This document shows, piece by piece, positions 1 to 7,500 of a stretch of DNA of 64,000 nt. The position numbers and the translations under genes were made by a program. Numbering within the stretch: the stretch's first letter is position 1; each line of letters starts with the position of its first letter. The notes beneath the pieces were generated by a model. The model made no database searches and was not told the origin of the DNA. It was given only the letters and a program-made list of their open reading frames with translations. The DNA is from Mycolicibacterium hodleri (GTDB lineage Bacteria; Actinomycetota; Actinomycetes; Mycobacteriales; Mycobacteriaceae). The stretch spans positions 84,913-148,912 of the forward strand of contig NZ_RCZG01000013.1 of NCBI RefSeq assembly GCF_006439015.1, in the 5' to 3' direction.

Positions 1-96
1 GGCCTTCTCGGCACGATCCTGGTCGAAGTTCGCGGGCACGAAGACGTGCGGGTCGATCGGAAGGGACACGTCGGGTTTGACAGCGGGCTTCGACAT
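1..96 (-). CDS. folE: GTP cyclohydrolase I FolE, N-terminal fragment
   Basis: The first 32 codons of a minus-strand gene are present and the rest lies beyond the left edge. Translation begins MSKPAVKPDVS and reaches FDQDRAEKA, which fits the start of the FolE core in mycobacteria. FolE opens the GTP ring to dihydroneopterin triphosphate, the first step of folate synthesis. It lies 18 bp downstream of ftsH on the same strand, the ftsH-folE order of M. tuberculosis (Rv3610c-Rv3609c). The call rests on this short match plus synteny. Confidence 0.75.
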   Translation of the reverse strand, partial: MSKPAVKPDVSLPIDPHVFVPANFDQDRAEKA

Positions 97-114
97 CGGA
101 GCCTCCGTTTCGGA

Positions 115-2520
115 TCAGCCGGCTGGCGGCGTGGGGGGCCCATCGCCGCGGCCCAGGTCATCGTGCGGGTTCGGGGCGGGAGCGCTCCCCCGCGGCGCGG
201 GTTGTTCGGGCTGCGGGTATGGCTGATACGGAGGATAGGGCTGCTGATACTGCGGCGGGTAGCCACCCTGCTGCGGCGGCGGGCCCCACGCTGCCGGGGG
301 AGGTGGCGGCGGGTACTGGCCGGGCCCTTGCGGCGGCCAACCCGGGGCGTGCCAACCGGCAGGTGCACCGTAGTTGGGCTGCGTCGGTCCGGTGGGCGCG
401 CCATTACCTCCCGGCGCTCCGTTGGCGCCCACACGGGACCCTTCGGAATTCCAGCCGTTCGAGCCGTTCGAACCATTGGCGCCATTCGAGCCGTTGGCGC
501 CGTTGGAACCATTCGAGCCGTTCTGGCCTTCGGCGGCCTTGCTCGCCGCAGCGATGGCCGCCTTGAACGCCGGTTCCTGCACCGGCGGTGGCCACGGTTC
601 GCCGCGTTCGATCGCCAACTCGCCAGGCGTCTTGATGGGCGGCTTGTCCGACGGCACCCGCCCGCCGAAGTCGTCGAACATGGTCAGCCGCGGTCGCTTC
701 TTCACGTCGGCGAAGATGGCCCTCAGCTCGGCGCGGTGCAGGGTCTCCTTCTCCAGAAGCTCACCGGCCAGGATGTCGAGCACGTCGCGGTACTCGGTGA
801 GGATCTCCCACGCCTCGGTGTGGGCGGCCTCGATGAGCTTGCGCACCTCGTCGTCGATGATCTGGGCGACCTCGTGGCTGTAGTCGGCCTGGACCCCCAT
901 GGAACGACCGAGGAACGGATCGCCGTGTTCGGTGCCGTAGCGGACGGCGCCGAGCTTGGAGCTCATGCCGTACTCGGTGACCATCGCGCGGGCGATCTTG
1001 GTGGCCTGTTCGATGTCCGAGGAGGCGCCGGTAGTGGGCTCGCGGAAGATCAGTTCCTCGGCTGCGCGACCGCCCATCGCGAACACCAGGCGCGCGATCA
1101 TCTCCGAGCGGGTCATGAGCCCCTTGTCGTCCTCGGGCACGGCGACGGCGTGGCCGCCGGTACGCCCACGCGCCAGGATCGTGACCTTGTAGATCGGCTC
1201 GATGTCGGGCATCGCCCACGCCGCGAGGGTATGGCCGCCTTCGTGGTACGCCGTGATTTTCTTCTCGTGCTCGCTGATGATCCGGCCCTTGCGGCGCGGA
1301 CCGCCCACTACGCGGTCCACGGCCTCCTCCATCGCGGCACCGGTGATGATGGTGCCGTTCTCGCGGGCGGTGAGCAGCGCAGCCTCGTTGATCACATTCG
1401 CCAGGTCGGCGCCTGACATGCCGACGGTGCGCTTGGCCAGTCCGTCGAGGTCGGCGTCTTCGGCGATGGGCTTGCCCGCCGAATGCACGCGCAGCACCGC
1501 ACGCCTACCTGCGATGTCGGGGTTGGACACCGGGATCTGCCGATCGAACCGACCGGGCCGCAGCAGCGCCGGGTCGAGGATGTCGGGACGGTTGGTCGCT
1601 GCGATGAGAATGACGCCCTGGCGTTCGCCGAAGCCGTCCATCTCAACGAGCAGCTGGTTGAGCGTCTGCTCGCGTTCATCGTGACCACCGCCGAGACCTG
1701 CACCGCGCTGACGTCCGACGGCGTCGATCTCGTCGACGAAGATGATGCACGGGCTGTTCTGCTTGGCCTGTTCGAACATGTCCCTGACGCGGGAGGCGCC
1801 CACCCCGACGAACATCTCGACGAAGTCCGAGCCGGAGATCGTGAAGAACGGCACGCCAGCCTCTCCGGCCACCGCTCGAGCCAGCAACGTCTTGCCAGTT
1901 CCCGGCGGACCGTAGAGCAGCACGCCCTTCGGAATCTTGGCGCCGAGCGCCTGATACCGCGTCGGGTTCTGCAGGAAGTCCTTGATCTCATACAGCTCTT
2001 CGACCGCTTCGTCGACGCCTGCGACGTCGGCGAAGGTGGTCTTGGGCAGATCCTTGTTCAGCTGCTTGGCCTTCGACTTGCCGAAGCCGAAGCCCATCCG
2101 GCCGCCCCCGCCCTGCATACGGGAGAACATCACGAACAACCCGACAAGCAGCAGCAGCGGCAACATATACAGCAGCAGCGAACCGAAGACGCTCTGTTCG
2201 GTGACGACGGTATTGGTCTTCACGTTCTTGGCAGTCAACGCATTGAACAGGTCGACGCCGTACCCGGTCGGGTACTTGGTGATGATCTTGTCGCTGTCCT
2301 CGGTATCGCCGTTGCCGTTCTTCAGATCGAGACGTACCTGCTGTTCACGGTCGTCGATCTGGGCAGAATTGACGTTGTCGCCCTTGATCTGGCTCATCGC
2401 AACGGACGTGTCGACGGCCTTGTAGCCGCGCGTGTCGTCGGTGATGTAGAAGAAGAACCAACCGATGAGCAGGACGATCGCTATCGCGGTGAGGGTGCGG
2501 ATGACGTTCTTACGGTTCAT
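115..2520 (-). CDS. ftsH: ATP-dependent zinc metalloprotease FtsH
   Basis: Membrane-anchored AAA+ protease of 801 aa that degrades misfolded and regulatory membrane proteins. Visible in order: a first membrane helix (residues about 10-28), a periplasmic segment, a second helix near residue 115, Walker A GPPGTGKT near 205, Walker B FVDEID, the arginine-finger region, and the zinc site HEGGH near residue 425. I chose the ATG giving MNRKNVIRT, which starts just before the first helix; a 21-residue upstream extension is unlikely. The C-terminal 150 residues are low complexity (an Asn-Gly-Ser tract, then Pro/Gln/Tyr-rich). It is followed closely by folE. Confidence 0.97.
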   Translation of the reverse strand: MNRKNVIRTLTAIAIVLLIGWFFFYITDDTRGYKAVDTSVAMSQIKGDNVNSAQIDDREQQVRLDLKNGNGDTEDSDKIITKYPTGYGVDLFNALTAKNVKTNTVVTEQSVFGSLLLYMLPLLLLVGLFVMFSRMQGGGGRMGFGFGKSKAKQLNKDLPKTTFADVAGVDEAVEELYEIKDFLQNPTRYQALGAKIPKGVLLYGPPGTGKTLLARAVAGEAGVPFFTISGSDFVEMFVGVGASRVRDMFEQAKQNSPCIIFVDEIDAVGRQRGAGLGGGHDEREQTLNQLLVEMDGFGERQGVILIAATNRPDILDPALLRPGRFDRQIPVSNPDIAGRRAVLRVHSAGKPIAEDADLDGLAKRTVGMSGADLANVINEAALLTARENGTIITGAAMEEAVDRVVGGPRRKGRIISEHEKKITAYHEGGHTLAAWAMPDIEPIYKVTILARGRTGGHAVAVPEDDKGLMTRSEMIARLVFAMGGRAAEELIFREPTTGASSDIEQATKIARAMVTEYGMSSKLGAVRYGTEHGDPFLGRSMGVQADYSHEVAQIIDDEVRKLIEAAHTEAWEILTEYRDVLDILAGELLEKETLHRAELRAIFADVKKRPRLTMFDDFGGRVPSDKPPIKTPGELAIERGEPWPPPVQEPAFKAAIAAASKAAEGQNGSNGSNGANGSNGANGSNGSNGWNSEGSRVGANGAPGGNGAPTGPTQPNYGAPAGWHAPGWPPQGPGQYPPPPPPAAWGPPPQQGGYPPQYQQPYPPYQPYPQPEQPAPRGSAPAPNPHDDLGRGDGPPTPPAG
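454..522 (-). repeat. Asn-Gly-Ser/Ala codon repeat in the ftsH tail
   Basis: Imperfect 9-bp and 18-bp repeats encode a run of NGS and NGA triplets in the FtsH C-terminal tail. It is a low-complexity linker likely to vary in length between strains. It lies outside the catalytic domains. Confidence 0.85.
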
Positions 2521-2706
2521 TCGTTGTCTTAGGCCAGCGGAGCTTGGTAGAAAGCGAGCCGGCCACGTCCTTCCGATGAGCACAGATTGGGTTCGTTCAG
2601 GCTACCGCTTGACCAACGACCGAAAGTTCCCGACGGTGCCCGACCCACCTTCCCCGGTACCCGTCGCTGCTGTGCTTGGCTGAGAGGGTGATCACTTCTA
2701 GCGGCG

Positions 2707-2808
2707 GGCAGGAGCGCAGCGACCGGGGAATGGGCGGCGGCGGGCAGGAGCGCAGCGATCGGGGAATGGGCAGCGGCGGGCAGGAGCGCAGCGACCGGGG
2801 AATGGGAA
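2707..2808 (+). repeat. Three tandem copies of a 36-bp element at the ephA start
   Basis: Units begin at 2707, 2743 and 2779 with an exact 36-bp period and share the core GGCAGGAGCGCAGCGACCGG followed by GGAATGG. Since 36 is a multiple of three, the ephA frame stays open through all copies and would encode GGQERSDRGMG repeats if translation began at the GTG at 2688. Each copy carries an ATG in that frame, and the last one is the preferred ephA start. Related copies lie at 5337-5431 and 27372-27405, with a decayed one at 7063-7091. Confidence 0.95.
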
Positions 2809-3788
2809 CCGAACGGCTGATCGACACCAACGGCGTGACGCTGAGGGTGATGGAGGCTGGTGACCGCGGCGCCCCGGTCGTCGTGCTGGCCCACGGGTTC
2901 CCCGAGCTGGCCTACTCGTGGCGCCACCAGATACCCGTGCTGGCCGCCGCGGGCTATCACGTGCTGGCGCCAGATCAACGCGGCTACGGCGGCTCGTCGG
3001 CCCCCTCGAAGATCGAGGACTACGACATCCTCAAGCTGACCGGGGACATCGCGGGGTTGTTGGACGACGTCGGCGCGGAGAAGGCGACCCTGGTGGGACA
3101 CGACTGGGGATCGGTCGTGGCGACGAACTTCCCGCTGCTGTACCCAGATCGGATCTCAGCCTGCGCTACCTTGAGCGTCCCGCCGATTCCCCGACCGCTC
3201 GACCCGCCGACCGTGTCGTGGCGGCGCGCCTTCGGCGAGAACTTCTTCTACATCCTCTACTTCCAGGAACCCGGGCCCGCCGACACCGAGCTCGGAAGCG
3301 ACCCCGCCCGCACGATGCGCAGGATGATGGGCGGCATCAAGTCGACCGACGGGACGAATGTCTTCCTGCAGATGGCGACGCCCGGTCCCGAGGGTTTCAT
3401 CGAGCGACTGCCCGAACCCGACGACACGCCGGAGTGGATCACGCAGGACGAGGTGGACCACTACGTCGCCGAATTCACCAGGGGCGGATTCAGCGGACCG
3501 CTTAATTGGTACCGCAACTTCGACAGGAACTGGGAGCTGACCGCGACCACGCCGTCGAAGACGATCAACGTGCCGACGCTGTTCATCGGCGGCACAGCGG
3601 ATCCGGCGCTCGCGATGACGCCACGCGATCGGGTGCTCGACGTCGTGTCCGGGCCGTACCGCGAGGTGATGATCGAGGGCGCGGGCCATTGGCTGCAGCA
3701 GGAGAGACCCGCGGAGGTAAACGCCGCGCTGCTGGAGTTCCTCGACGATCCGGCGGGCATCCGGAGGCCCGAACACGCCCTGGGCTGA
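2802..3788 (+). CDS. ephA: Epoxide hydrolase EphA (alpha/beta hydrolase)
   Basis: A 328-aa alpha/beta-hydrolase close to M. tuberculosis EphA (Rv3617). It has the oxyanion motif HGFPELAYSWRHQ, the nucleophile elbow GHDWGS with Asp near residue 100, the cap-domain stretch NWYRNFDRNWE, and the catalytic His in GAGHW near the C-terminus. Epoxide hydrolases open epoxides to diols through an Asp ester. The start MGTERLIDTNG lies inside the last copy of the 36-bp repeat and matches the remembered start of Rv3617. A GTG at 2688 could add an N-terminal repeat peptide. It is divergent from ftsH and followed by lpqG after a 16-bp gap. Confidence 0.9.
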   Translation: MGTERLIDTNGVTLRVMEAGDRGAPVVVLAHGFPELAYSWRHQIPVLAAAGYHVLAPDQRGYGGSSAPSKIEDYDILKLTGDIAGLLDDVGAEKATLVGHDWGSVVATNFPLLYPDRISACATLSVPPIPRPLDPPTVSWRRAFGENFFYILYFQEPGPADTELGSDPARTMRRMMGGIKSTDGTNVFLQMATPGPEGFIERLPEPDDTPEWITQDEVDHYVAEFTRGGFSGPLNWYRNFDRNWELTATTPSKTINVPTLFIGGTADPALAMTPRDRVLDVVSGPYREVMIEGAGHWLQQERPAEVNAALLEFLDDPAGIRRPEHALG

Positions 3789-3804
3789 CGGTAGGGTGCC
3801 TGGC

Positions 3805-4554
3805 ATGCCGAAGACACCGAAGCCTTCGAGAACCTTGACCAGATTCTTCGTTCTCGTGGGAGCGGCGCTGGCGGTCGTCGGGGTGGCGGGTTGCGACGCC
3901 GCATCGGCGCCGGCACCGGTACCCGGCACGTCGGCCCCCCGCCAGGTCACCGTCGTCGGCGAGGGGAAGGTGAACGGCACCCCTGACACGCTGACGATCG
4001 GCCTGTCGATCGCCGCGACGGCACCGGACGCCATCGGGGCCTCGAATCAGACCAGCGCCCGCGCCAATGCGGTGACGGACGCGCTGGCGGCCCTGGGCAT
4101 CGACCGCACGGACATCAGTACGACGACGGTGACCCTGCAGCCGCAGTACGGCGGCTCGGACAACACCACCGTCGTCGGTTACCAGTCGAGTAATTCGATC
4201 GACGTGAAGGTTCGCAAGATCGAAACCGGACCGCAGGTGCTCGGCGCCATCACCACTACCGGCGGCGACACCACTCGCATCAACTCGGTGACCTACTCGA
4301 TCGAGGACGACTCCCAGTTGGTCAAGGACGCCCGCGGACGTGCCTTCGACGACGCCAAGGGCCGGGCTCAGCAATATGCAGACCTGTCCGGGTTGGACCT
4401 CGGCAAGGTGCTCTCGATCTCGGAGATCGGTAGCGGCGCGCCGCCGACGATGCCCTCGCCGGTCCGCTTCGACGCGACGGCCGAGGCCGTGCCGCTGTCG
4501 CCGGGTCAACAGACCGTCGGGTTCTCGGTCACGGTCGTGTGGGAATTGGGCTGA
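3805..4554 (+). CDS. lpqG: SIMPL-domain lipoprotein LpqG
   Basis: A 249-aa secreted lipoprotein. A signal peptide (RFFVLVGAALAVVGVAGC) ends in a lipobox with the lipid-accepting Cys near residue 31. The rest is a SIMPL (DUF541) domain starting at QVTVVGEGKV. Its function is not established. The start ATG lies 7 nt after TAGGGT (3792-3797), the spacing of a leaderless mycobacterial transcript. Its 3' end faces hpt across an array of 26-bp hairpin repeats. Synteny matches Rv3623. Confidence 0.88.
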   Translation: MPKTPKPSRTLTRFFVLVGAALAVVGVAGCDAASAPAPVPGTSAPRQVTVVGEGKVNGTPDTLTIGLSIAATAPDAIGASNQTSARANAVTDALAALGIDRTDISTTTVTLQPQYGGSDNTTVVGYQSSNSIDVKVRKIETGPQVLGAITTTGGDTTRINSVTYSIEDDSQLVKDARGRAFDDAKGRAQQYADLSGLDLGKVLSISEIGSGAPPTMPSPVRFDATAEAVPLSPGQQTVGFSVTVVWELG

Positions 4555-4571
4555 CGCCCGTCCTAGCGACT

Positions 4572-4695
4572 CGGTCGACGCTGTCGCGTCACCAGTTCGA
4601 TCGACGCTGTCGCGTCACTAGTTCGATCGACGCTGTCGCGTCACTAGTCCGATCGACGCTGTCGCGTCACTAGTCCGATCGACGCTGTCGCGTCA
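4572..4695 (-). repeat. 26-bp tandem hairpin repeat (about 4.8 copies) anchored on the hpt stop codon
   Basis: Units start at 4572, 4598, 4624, 4650 and 4676 with an exact 26-bp period. Read on the minus strand each unit begins TGACGCGACAGCGTCGATCG and ends in an ACTAG-type hexamer. The first of these TGA triplets is the hpt stop codon (4693-4695). Each unit holds an inverted repeat (GACGC, loop TGTC, GCGTC) flanked by the palindromes CGATCG and ACTAGT. The array fills the gap between the convergent lpqG and hpt genes, so it may act as a series of terminator hairpins. Confidence 0.95.
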
Positions 4696-5319
4696 GGGGT
4701 TCTCGTAGATCTTTGGGTGCAGCGTTCCGATGTAGGGCAGGTCTCGATAACGCTCCGCGTAGTCCAGGCCATAGCCGACGACGAACTCGTTCGGAATGTC
4801 GAAGCCACACCACGCGATTTCGACGTCCGTACGCACCGCGTCGGGTTTGCGTAGCAGCGTGCACACCCGCAGTGACCGCGGATGCCTTGTCGCGAGATTG
4901 CGCAACAGCCAAGAGAGTGTGAGCCCGGAATCTACGATGTCCTCGACGATGAGCACATCGCGATCGTGGATGTCGCGGTCCAGGTCCTTGAGGATGCGCA
5001 CCACGCCCGACGACGACGTCGACGAACCGTATGAGCTAACCGCCATGAACTCGAGTTGAGTCGGCACCGGAATCGCGCGGGCCAGGTCGCTGACGAACAT
5101 CACCGCACCCTTCAGCACGGTGACCAACAGCAGATCGCGGCTGTCGTCACCAGGCTCGCGGCGATACGCGGCGCCCACCTCGGCACCCAATTCGGCGACG
5201 CGCGCCTGGACCTGCGATTGGGAGAGAAGCACCGACTCGATGTCGCCGGGATATGGGTCCGCGGCAGTTGGCTCGGGCACGGCAACAGCGTGCCACGTCA
5301 GAGCGTCGGCGACCAACAC
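4693..5319 (-). CDS. hpt: Hypoxanthine-guanine phosphoribosyltransferase
   Basis: A 208-aa purine-salvage enzyme that joins hypoxanthine or guanine to PRPP. The PRPP-binding loop DVLIVEDIVDSG, the conserved FMAVSSYGSSTSSSG segment and the C-terminal VGYGLDYAERYRDLPYIG block identify HGPRTase. The start is uncertain. GTG at 5319 has GGAAAA upstream and gives a leader length like that of mycobacterial orthologs; GTG at 5280 is the alternative (195 aa). The frame stays open further upstream through three 36-bp repeats, but that is not believed to be translated. It lies downstream of tilS on the same strand, as in Rv3624c. Confidence 0.93.
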   Translation of the reverse strand: MLVADALTWHAVAVPEPTAADPYPGDIESVLLSQSQVQARVAELGAEVGAAYRREPGDDSRDLLLVTVLKGAVMFVSDLARAIPVPTQLEFMAVSSYGSSTSSSGVVRILKDLDRDIHDRDVLIVEDIVDSGLTLSWLLRNLATRHPRSLRVCTLLRKPDAVRTDVEIAWCGFDIPNEFVVGYGLDYAERYRDLPYIGTLHPKIYENP

Positions 5320-5336
5320 GTGGCGGTTTTCCGTAG

Positions 5337-5431
5337 GGCAGGAGCGAAGCGACCCGGGAAATCGTTCCGGAGGGCAGGAGCGAAGCGACCCGGGAAATCG
5401 TTCCGGAGGGCAGGAGCGAAGCGACCCGGGG
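5337..5431 (+). repeat. 36-bp tandem element, three copies between hpt and tilS
   Basis: Units start at 5337, 5373 and 5409 with an exact 36-bp period; the core is GGCAGGAGCGAAGCGACCCG, followed by GGAAATCGTTCCGGA. It is the same family as the ephA-proximal array (same period, near-identical core) but antisense to the flanking genes. It fills the gap between the tilS stop (5435) and the hpt start, so it would lie in the intercistronic mRNA of a tilS-hpt transcript. Confidence 0.95.
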
Positions 5432-5434
5432 AGG

Positions 5435-6409
5435 TCAAACGTTCTCCGTGCGAAGGACCAACGCGTCACCGGCCCGATCGGCGAACAGTCTCTGATTGCG
5501 CAAGGGAGACCCCACCGCGACGCCGCCGCGCCGGCGCCGGTCGACGACGAGCAGGTCCACTCCACGGATCTGACCGTCGGTCAGGGTGCTGGCGCCCCCG
5601 TCGAGGAGCCACCGGCGGATCACCCGTCGACGCACGCCCGGCGGCACGTCGGCCAGGCGCACGGCATTCAAACGAGAGCCGAGACCGGTGCCCGCGCGAA
5701 CCTCGGCCAGCGCCAGAGCCGCCATGGCGTCCAGGGTCTCGGTATCCTCGCGCAGCCCGATCGCCGTCCGCGCCAGGGCTTCGGCGACGCCGCCACCGAG
5801 AACCTCCTCCAGGAGCGGTAGCACCTCGGCGCGGAGTCGAACACGGGTGAACCTCGGGTCGGCGTTGTGCGGGTCATGCCAGGGCTCCAGGCCCAGTTCC
5901 TCGCAGGCGCCGAGCGTCGCGGTGCGGCGCACGCCGAGAAGCGGCCTGCCCCAGGGCGGATCGTGCGGACGCATCCCGGCGATCGAGCGGGCCCCCGAGC
6001 CGCGACCGAGGCCCAGCAGCACGGTCTCGGCCTGGTCGTCCAAGGTGTGAGCCACCAGCACGGGCAGACCGCCGCGGGCTACGTCGAGCGCCGCGTAGCG
6101 GGCGGTGCGCGCCGCCGCCTCCGGGCCGCCGCGGGTCCCGACGTCGACGCGAAGAATTTGTGCTTCAACGCATCCCAGCCCGAGGGCCTGATCACGGGCC
6201 GTGTTCGCCACGGCGTCGGAATCCGGCTGTAGCCCGTGATCGACGATCAACGCAACGGTTGGGCGCACGCACGCAGCGGCAGCCGCGAGGGCCAGCGAGT
6301 CGGCCCCACCGGACAACGCCACACACCATCGCTCGTCGGCGGCGCAGTAGTTTCGGGCGAACTCGTCGACCGCCCTGCGCACCGTGGCTAGAGGACCCTG
6401 TCGATCCAT
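5435..6409 (-). CDS. tilS: tRNA(Ile)-lysidine synthase TilS
   Basis: A 324-aa PP-loop ATPase that converts the wobble cytidine of the AUA-reading tRNA-Ile to lysidine. The ATP-binding motif SGGADSL is near residues 34-40, followed by the DHGL segment and the VLLGLGRGSGARSIAGM block typical of TilS. Its ATG lies 22 bp inside the end of the upstream metallopeptidase gene, so the two are translationally coupled. The order dacB, metallopeptidase, tilS, hpt matches Rv3627c-Rv3624c. Confidence 0.95.
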   Translation of the reverse strand: MDRQGPLATVRRAVDEFARNYCAADERWCVALSGGADSLALAAAAACVRPTVALIVDHGLQPDSDAVANTARDQALGLGCVEAQILRVDVGTRGGPEAAARTARYAALDVARGGLPVLVAHTLDDQAETVLLGLGRGSGARSIAGMRPHDPPWGRPLLGVRRTATLGACEELGLEPWHDPHNADPRFTRVRLRAEVLPLLEEVLGGGVAEALARTAIGLREDTETLDAMAALALAEVRAGTGLGSRLNAVRLADVPPGVRRRVIRRWLLDGGASTLTDGQIRGVDLLVVDRRRRGGVAVGSPLRNQRLFADRAGDALVLRTENV

Positions 6410-7500
6410 CGCTGGGGCTCGTCGACTTCCGTTGGTAGCGGCAAGGTTTCGGGACCGGTCCAGATGGTGTTGAACGCATCCATCCCGACGGCGCCCACCA
6501 CGTGGTCGACGAAGGCCTTCCCGCGGGTGTACTGACTCATCTTGGCGTCGAAGCCCAGGAGCGTCCTGAGCACCCGCTGCAGCGGTGGTTGCTTGCGTTG
6601 TCGGCGCTCGTTGAACCTACGCCGGATGGTCGCCACCGACGGCACCACCTTGGGGCCGACGGCATCCATGACGTGGTCGGCGTGGCCTTCGAGCAGGGTG
6701 CCGAGCACCAGCAACTGGTCGAGGGCCTTGCGCTGCGGTTCGGACTGGATGGCGCGCAGAAACCCGACCATGCCCTCCGAATTCGGTTCCGCCGCGCGAC
6801 CTTCGCCGGACCGCCTGCTCCGAACGAATTCGCCGAGTCGGCCAACCACCTGGGTCAGCTCCTGACCATTGTCGGCGGTGATGACCGCCAACGAGTTCGA
6901 CATGTGTTCGGCCAACCAGGGATTCGCGCGGAACTGCACGCGGTGGGTGACCTCGTGCAGGCAGACCCAGAGGCGGAAGTCGGCTGGCGAAACCCTCAGC
7001 TGACGCTCGACGGCAATCACGTTGGGGTACACCAGCAACAGCTCACCGCCGTGCGCGGTTTCATCCTCTGGTCGCTCCGATCCTGCCCGCCGGGCGAAGG
7101 GATCGTACTGGCCGAGGATCCCCGACGAGACGAACGCGAGCACGGCACCCGTCTGCGCCCCGGTGACTCGTCGGGTAATCAGGCTCCCCTCCCGGTTGGA
7201 GACCGCATCAGTTGCGTCTGCTTCGCCACCGGTCATGCTTCGCATGGATTCGGTTGCTGCGCGGACCCATTGGGCTCTATCGATGATGCGGGCCTCGGTG
7301 ATGGCGGCACCCTCGCTGAGGCGGGTCACGTCGCGGACGGGGCCTTCCGCCTTGCGCGACGACTCGGCAAGCTGGTCGATCGCCTGACGCTTGGTGTATT
7401 CGGTGACCGGGGGCGCCGGCCTCACCAGTTTGGCGCCGACGGTGGCGGCGAAGTCCCAGTCGACCGTGCGTCCGACGGTGACAGACGAAGACGCGCTCAC
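6388..7500 (-). CDS. Zinc-dependent metalloprotease, Rv3626c family (DUF2342-type)
   Basis: A 370-aa protein of the actinobacterial zinc metalloprotease family formerly named coenzyme F420 biosynthesis-associated. The zinc motif HEVTH lies in the segment LWVCLHEVTHRVQF, and downstream acidic residues (EGHADHVMD) could provide the third ligand. The physiological substrate is unknown. The GTG start overlaps the dacB stop as GTGA, indicating translational coupling. A decayed copy of the 36-bp repeat (7063-7091) sits inside the gene in frame, encoding RRAGSERPED, and may be an insertion relative to orthologs. Confidence 0.88.
   Translation of the reverse strand: MSASSSVTVGRTVDWDFAATVGAKLVRPAPPVTEYTKRQAIDQLAESSRKAEGPVRDVTRLSEGAAITEARIIDRAQWVRAATESMRSMTGGEADATDAVSNREGSLITRRVTGAQTGAVLAFVSSGILGQYDPFARRAGSERPEDETAHGGELLLVYPNVIAVERQLRVSPADFRLWVCLHEVTHRVQFRANPWLAEHMSNSLAVITADNGQELTQVVGRLGEFVRSRRSGEGRAAEPNSEGMVGFLRAIQSEPQRKALDQLLVLGTLLEGHADHVMDAVGPKVVPSVATIRRRFNERRQRKQPPLQRVLRTLLGFDAKMSQYTRGKAFVDHVVGAVGMDAFNTIWTGPETLPLPTEVDEPQRWIDRVL
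7063..7091 (-). repeat. Decayed single copy of the 36-bp element inside a coding sequence
   Basis: On the minus strand GCGGGCAGGATCGGAGCGAC aligns with the 36-bp family core, and over 28 bases I count about five mismatches. It reads in frame through the Rv3626c-like gene. The frame used is the same as that of the copy in the Rv3635-like gene at 27372. The resemblance could be chance, but it falls in a variable-looking loop just before the conserved GELLLVYPN segment. Confidence 0.5.

Noticed and set aside
46..1416. A 456-codon plus-strand open frame over ftsH
   Set aside because: Arg/Gly/Val-rich shadow of the ftsH gene with no recognisable domain.
5320..5565. N-terminal extension of hpt through the 36-bp repeats to codon 5565
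   Set aside because: It would overlap tilS by over 120 bp and add repeat-encoded residues absent from known HGPRT proteins.
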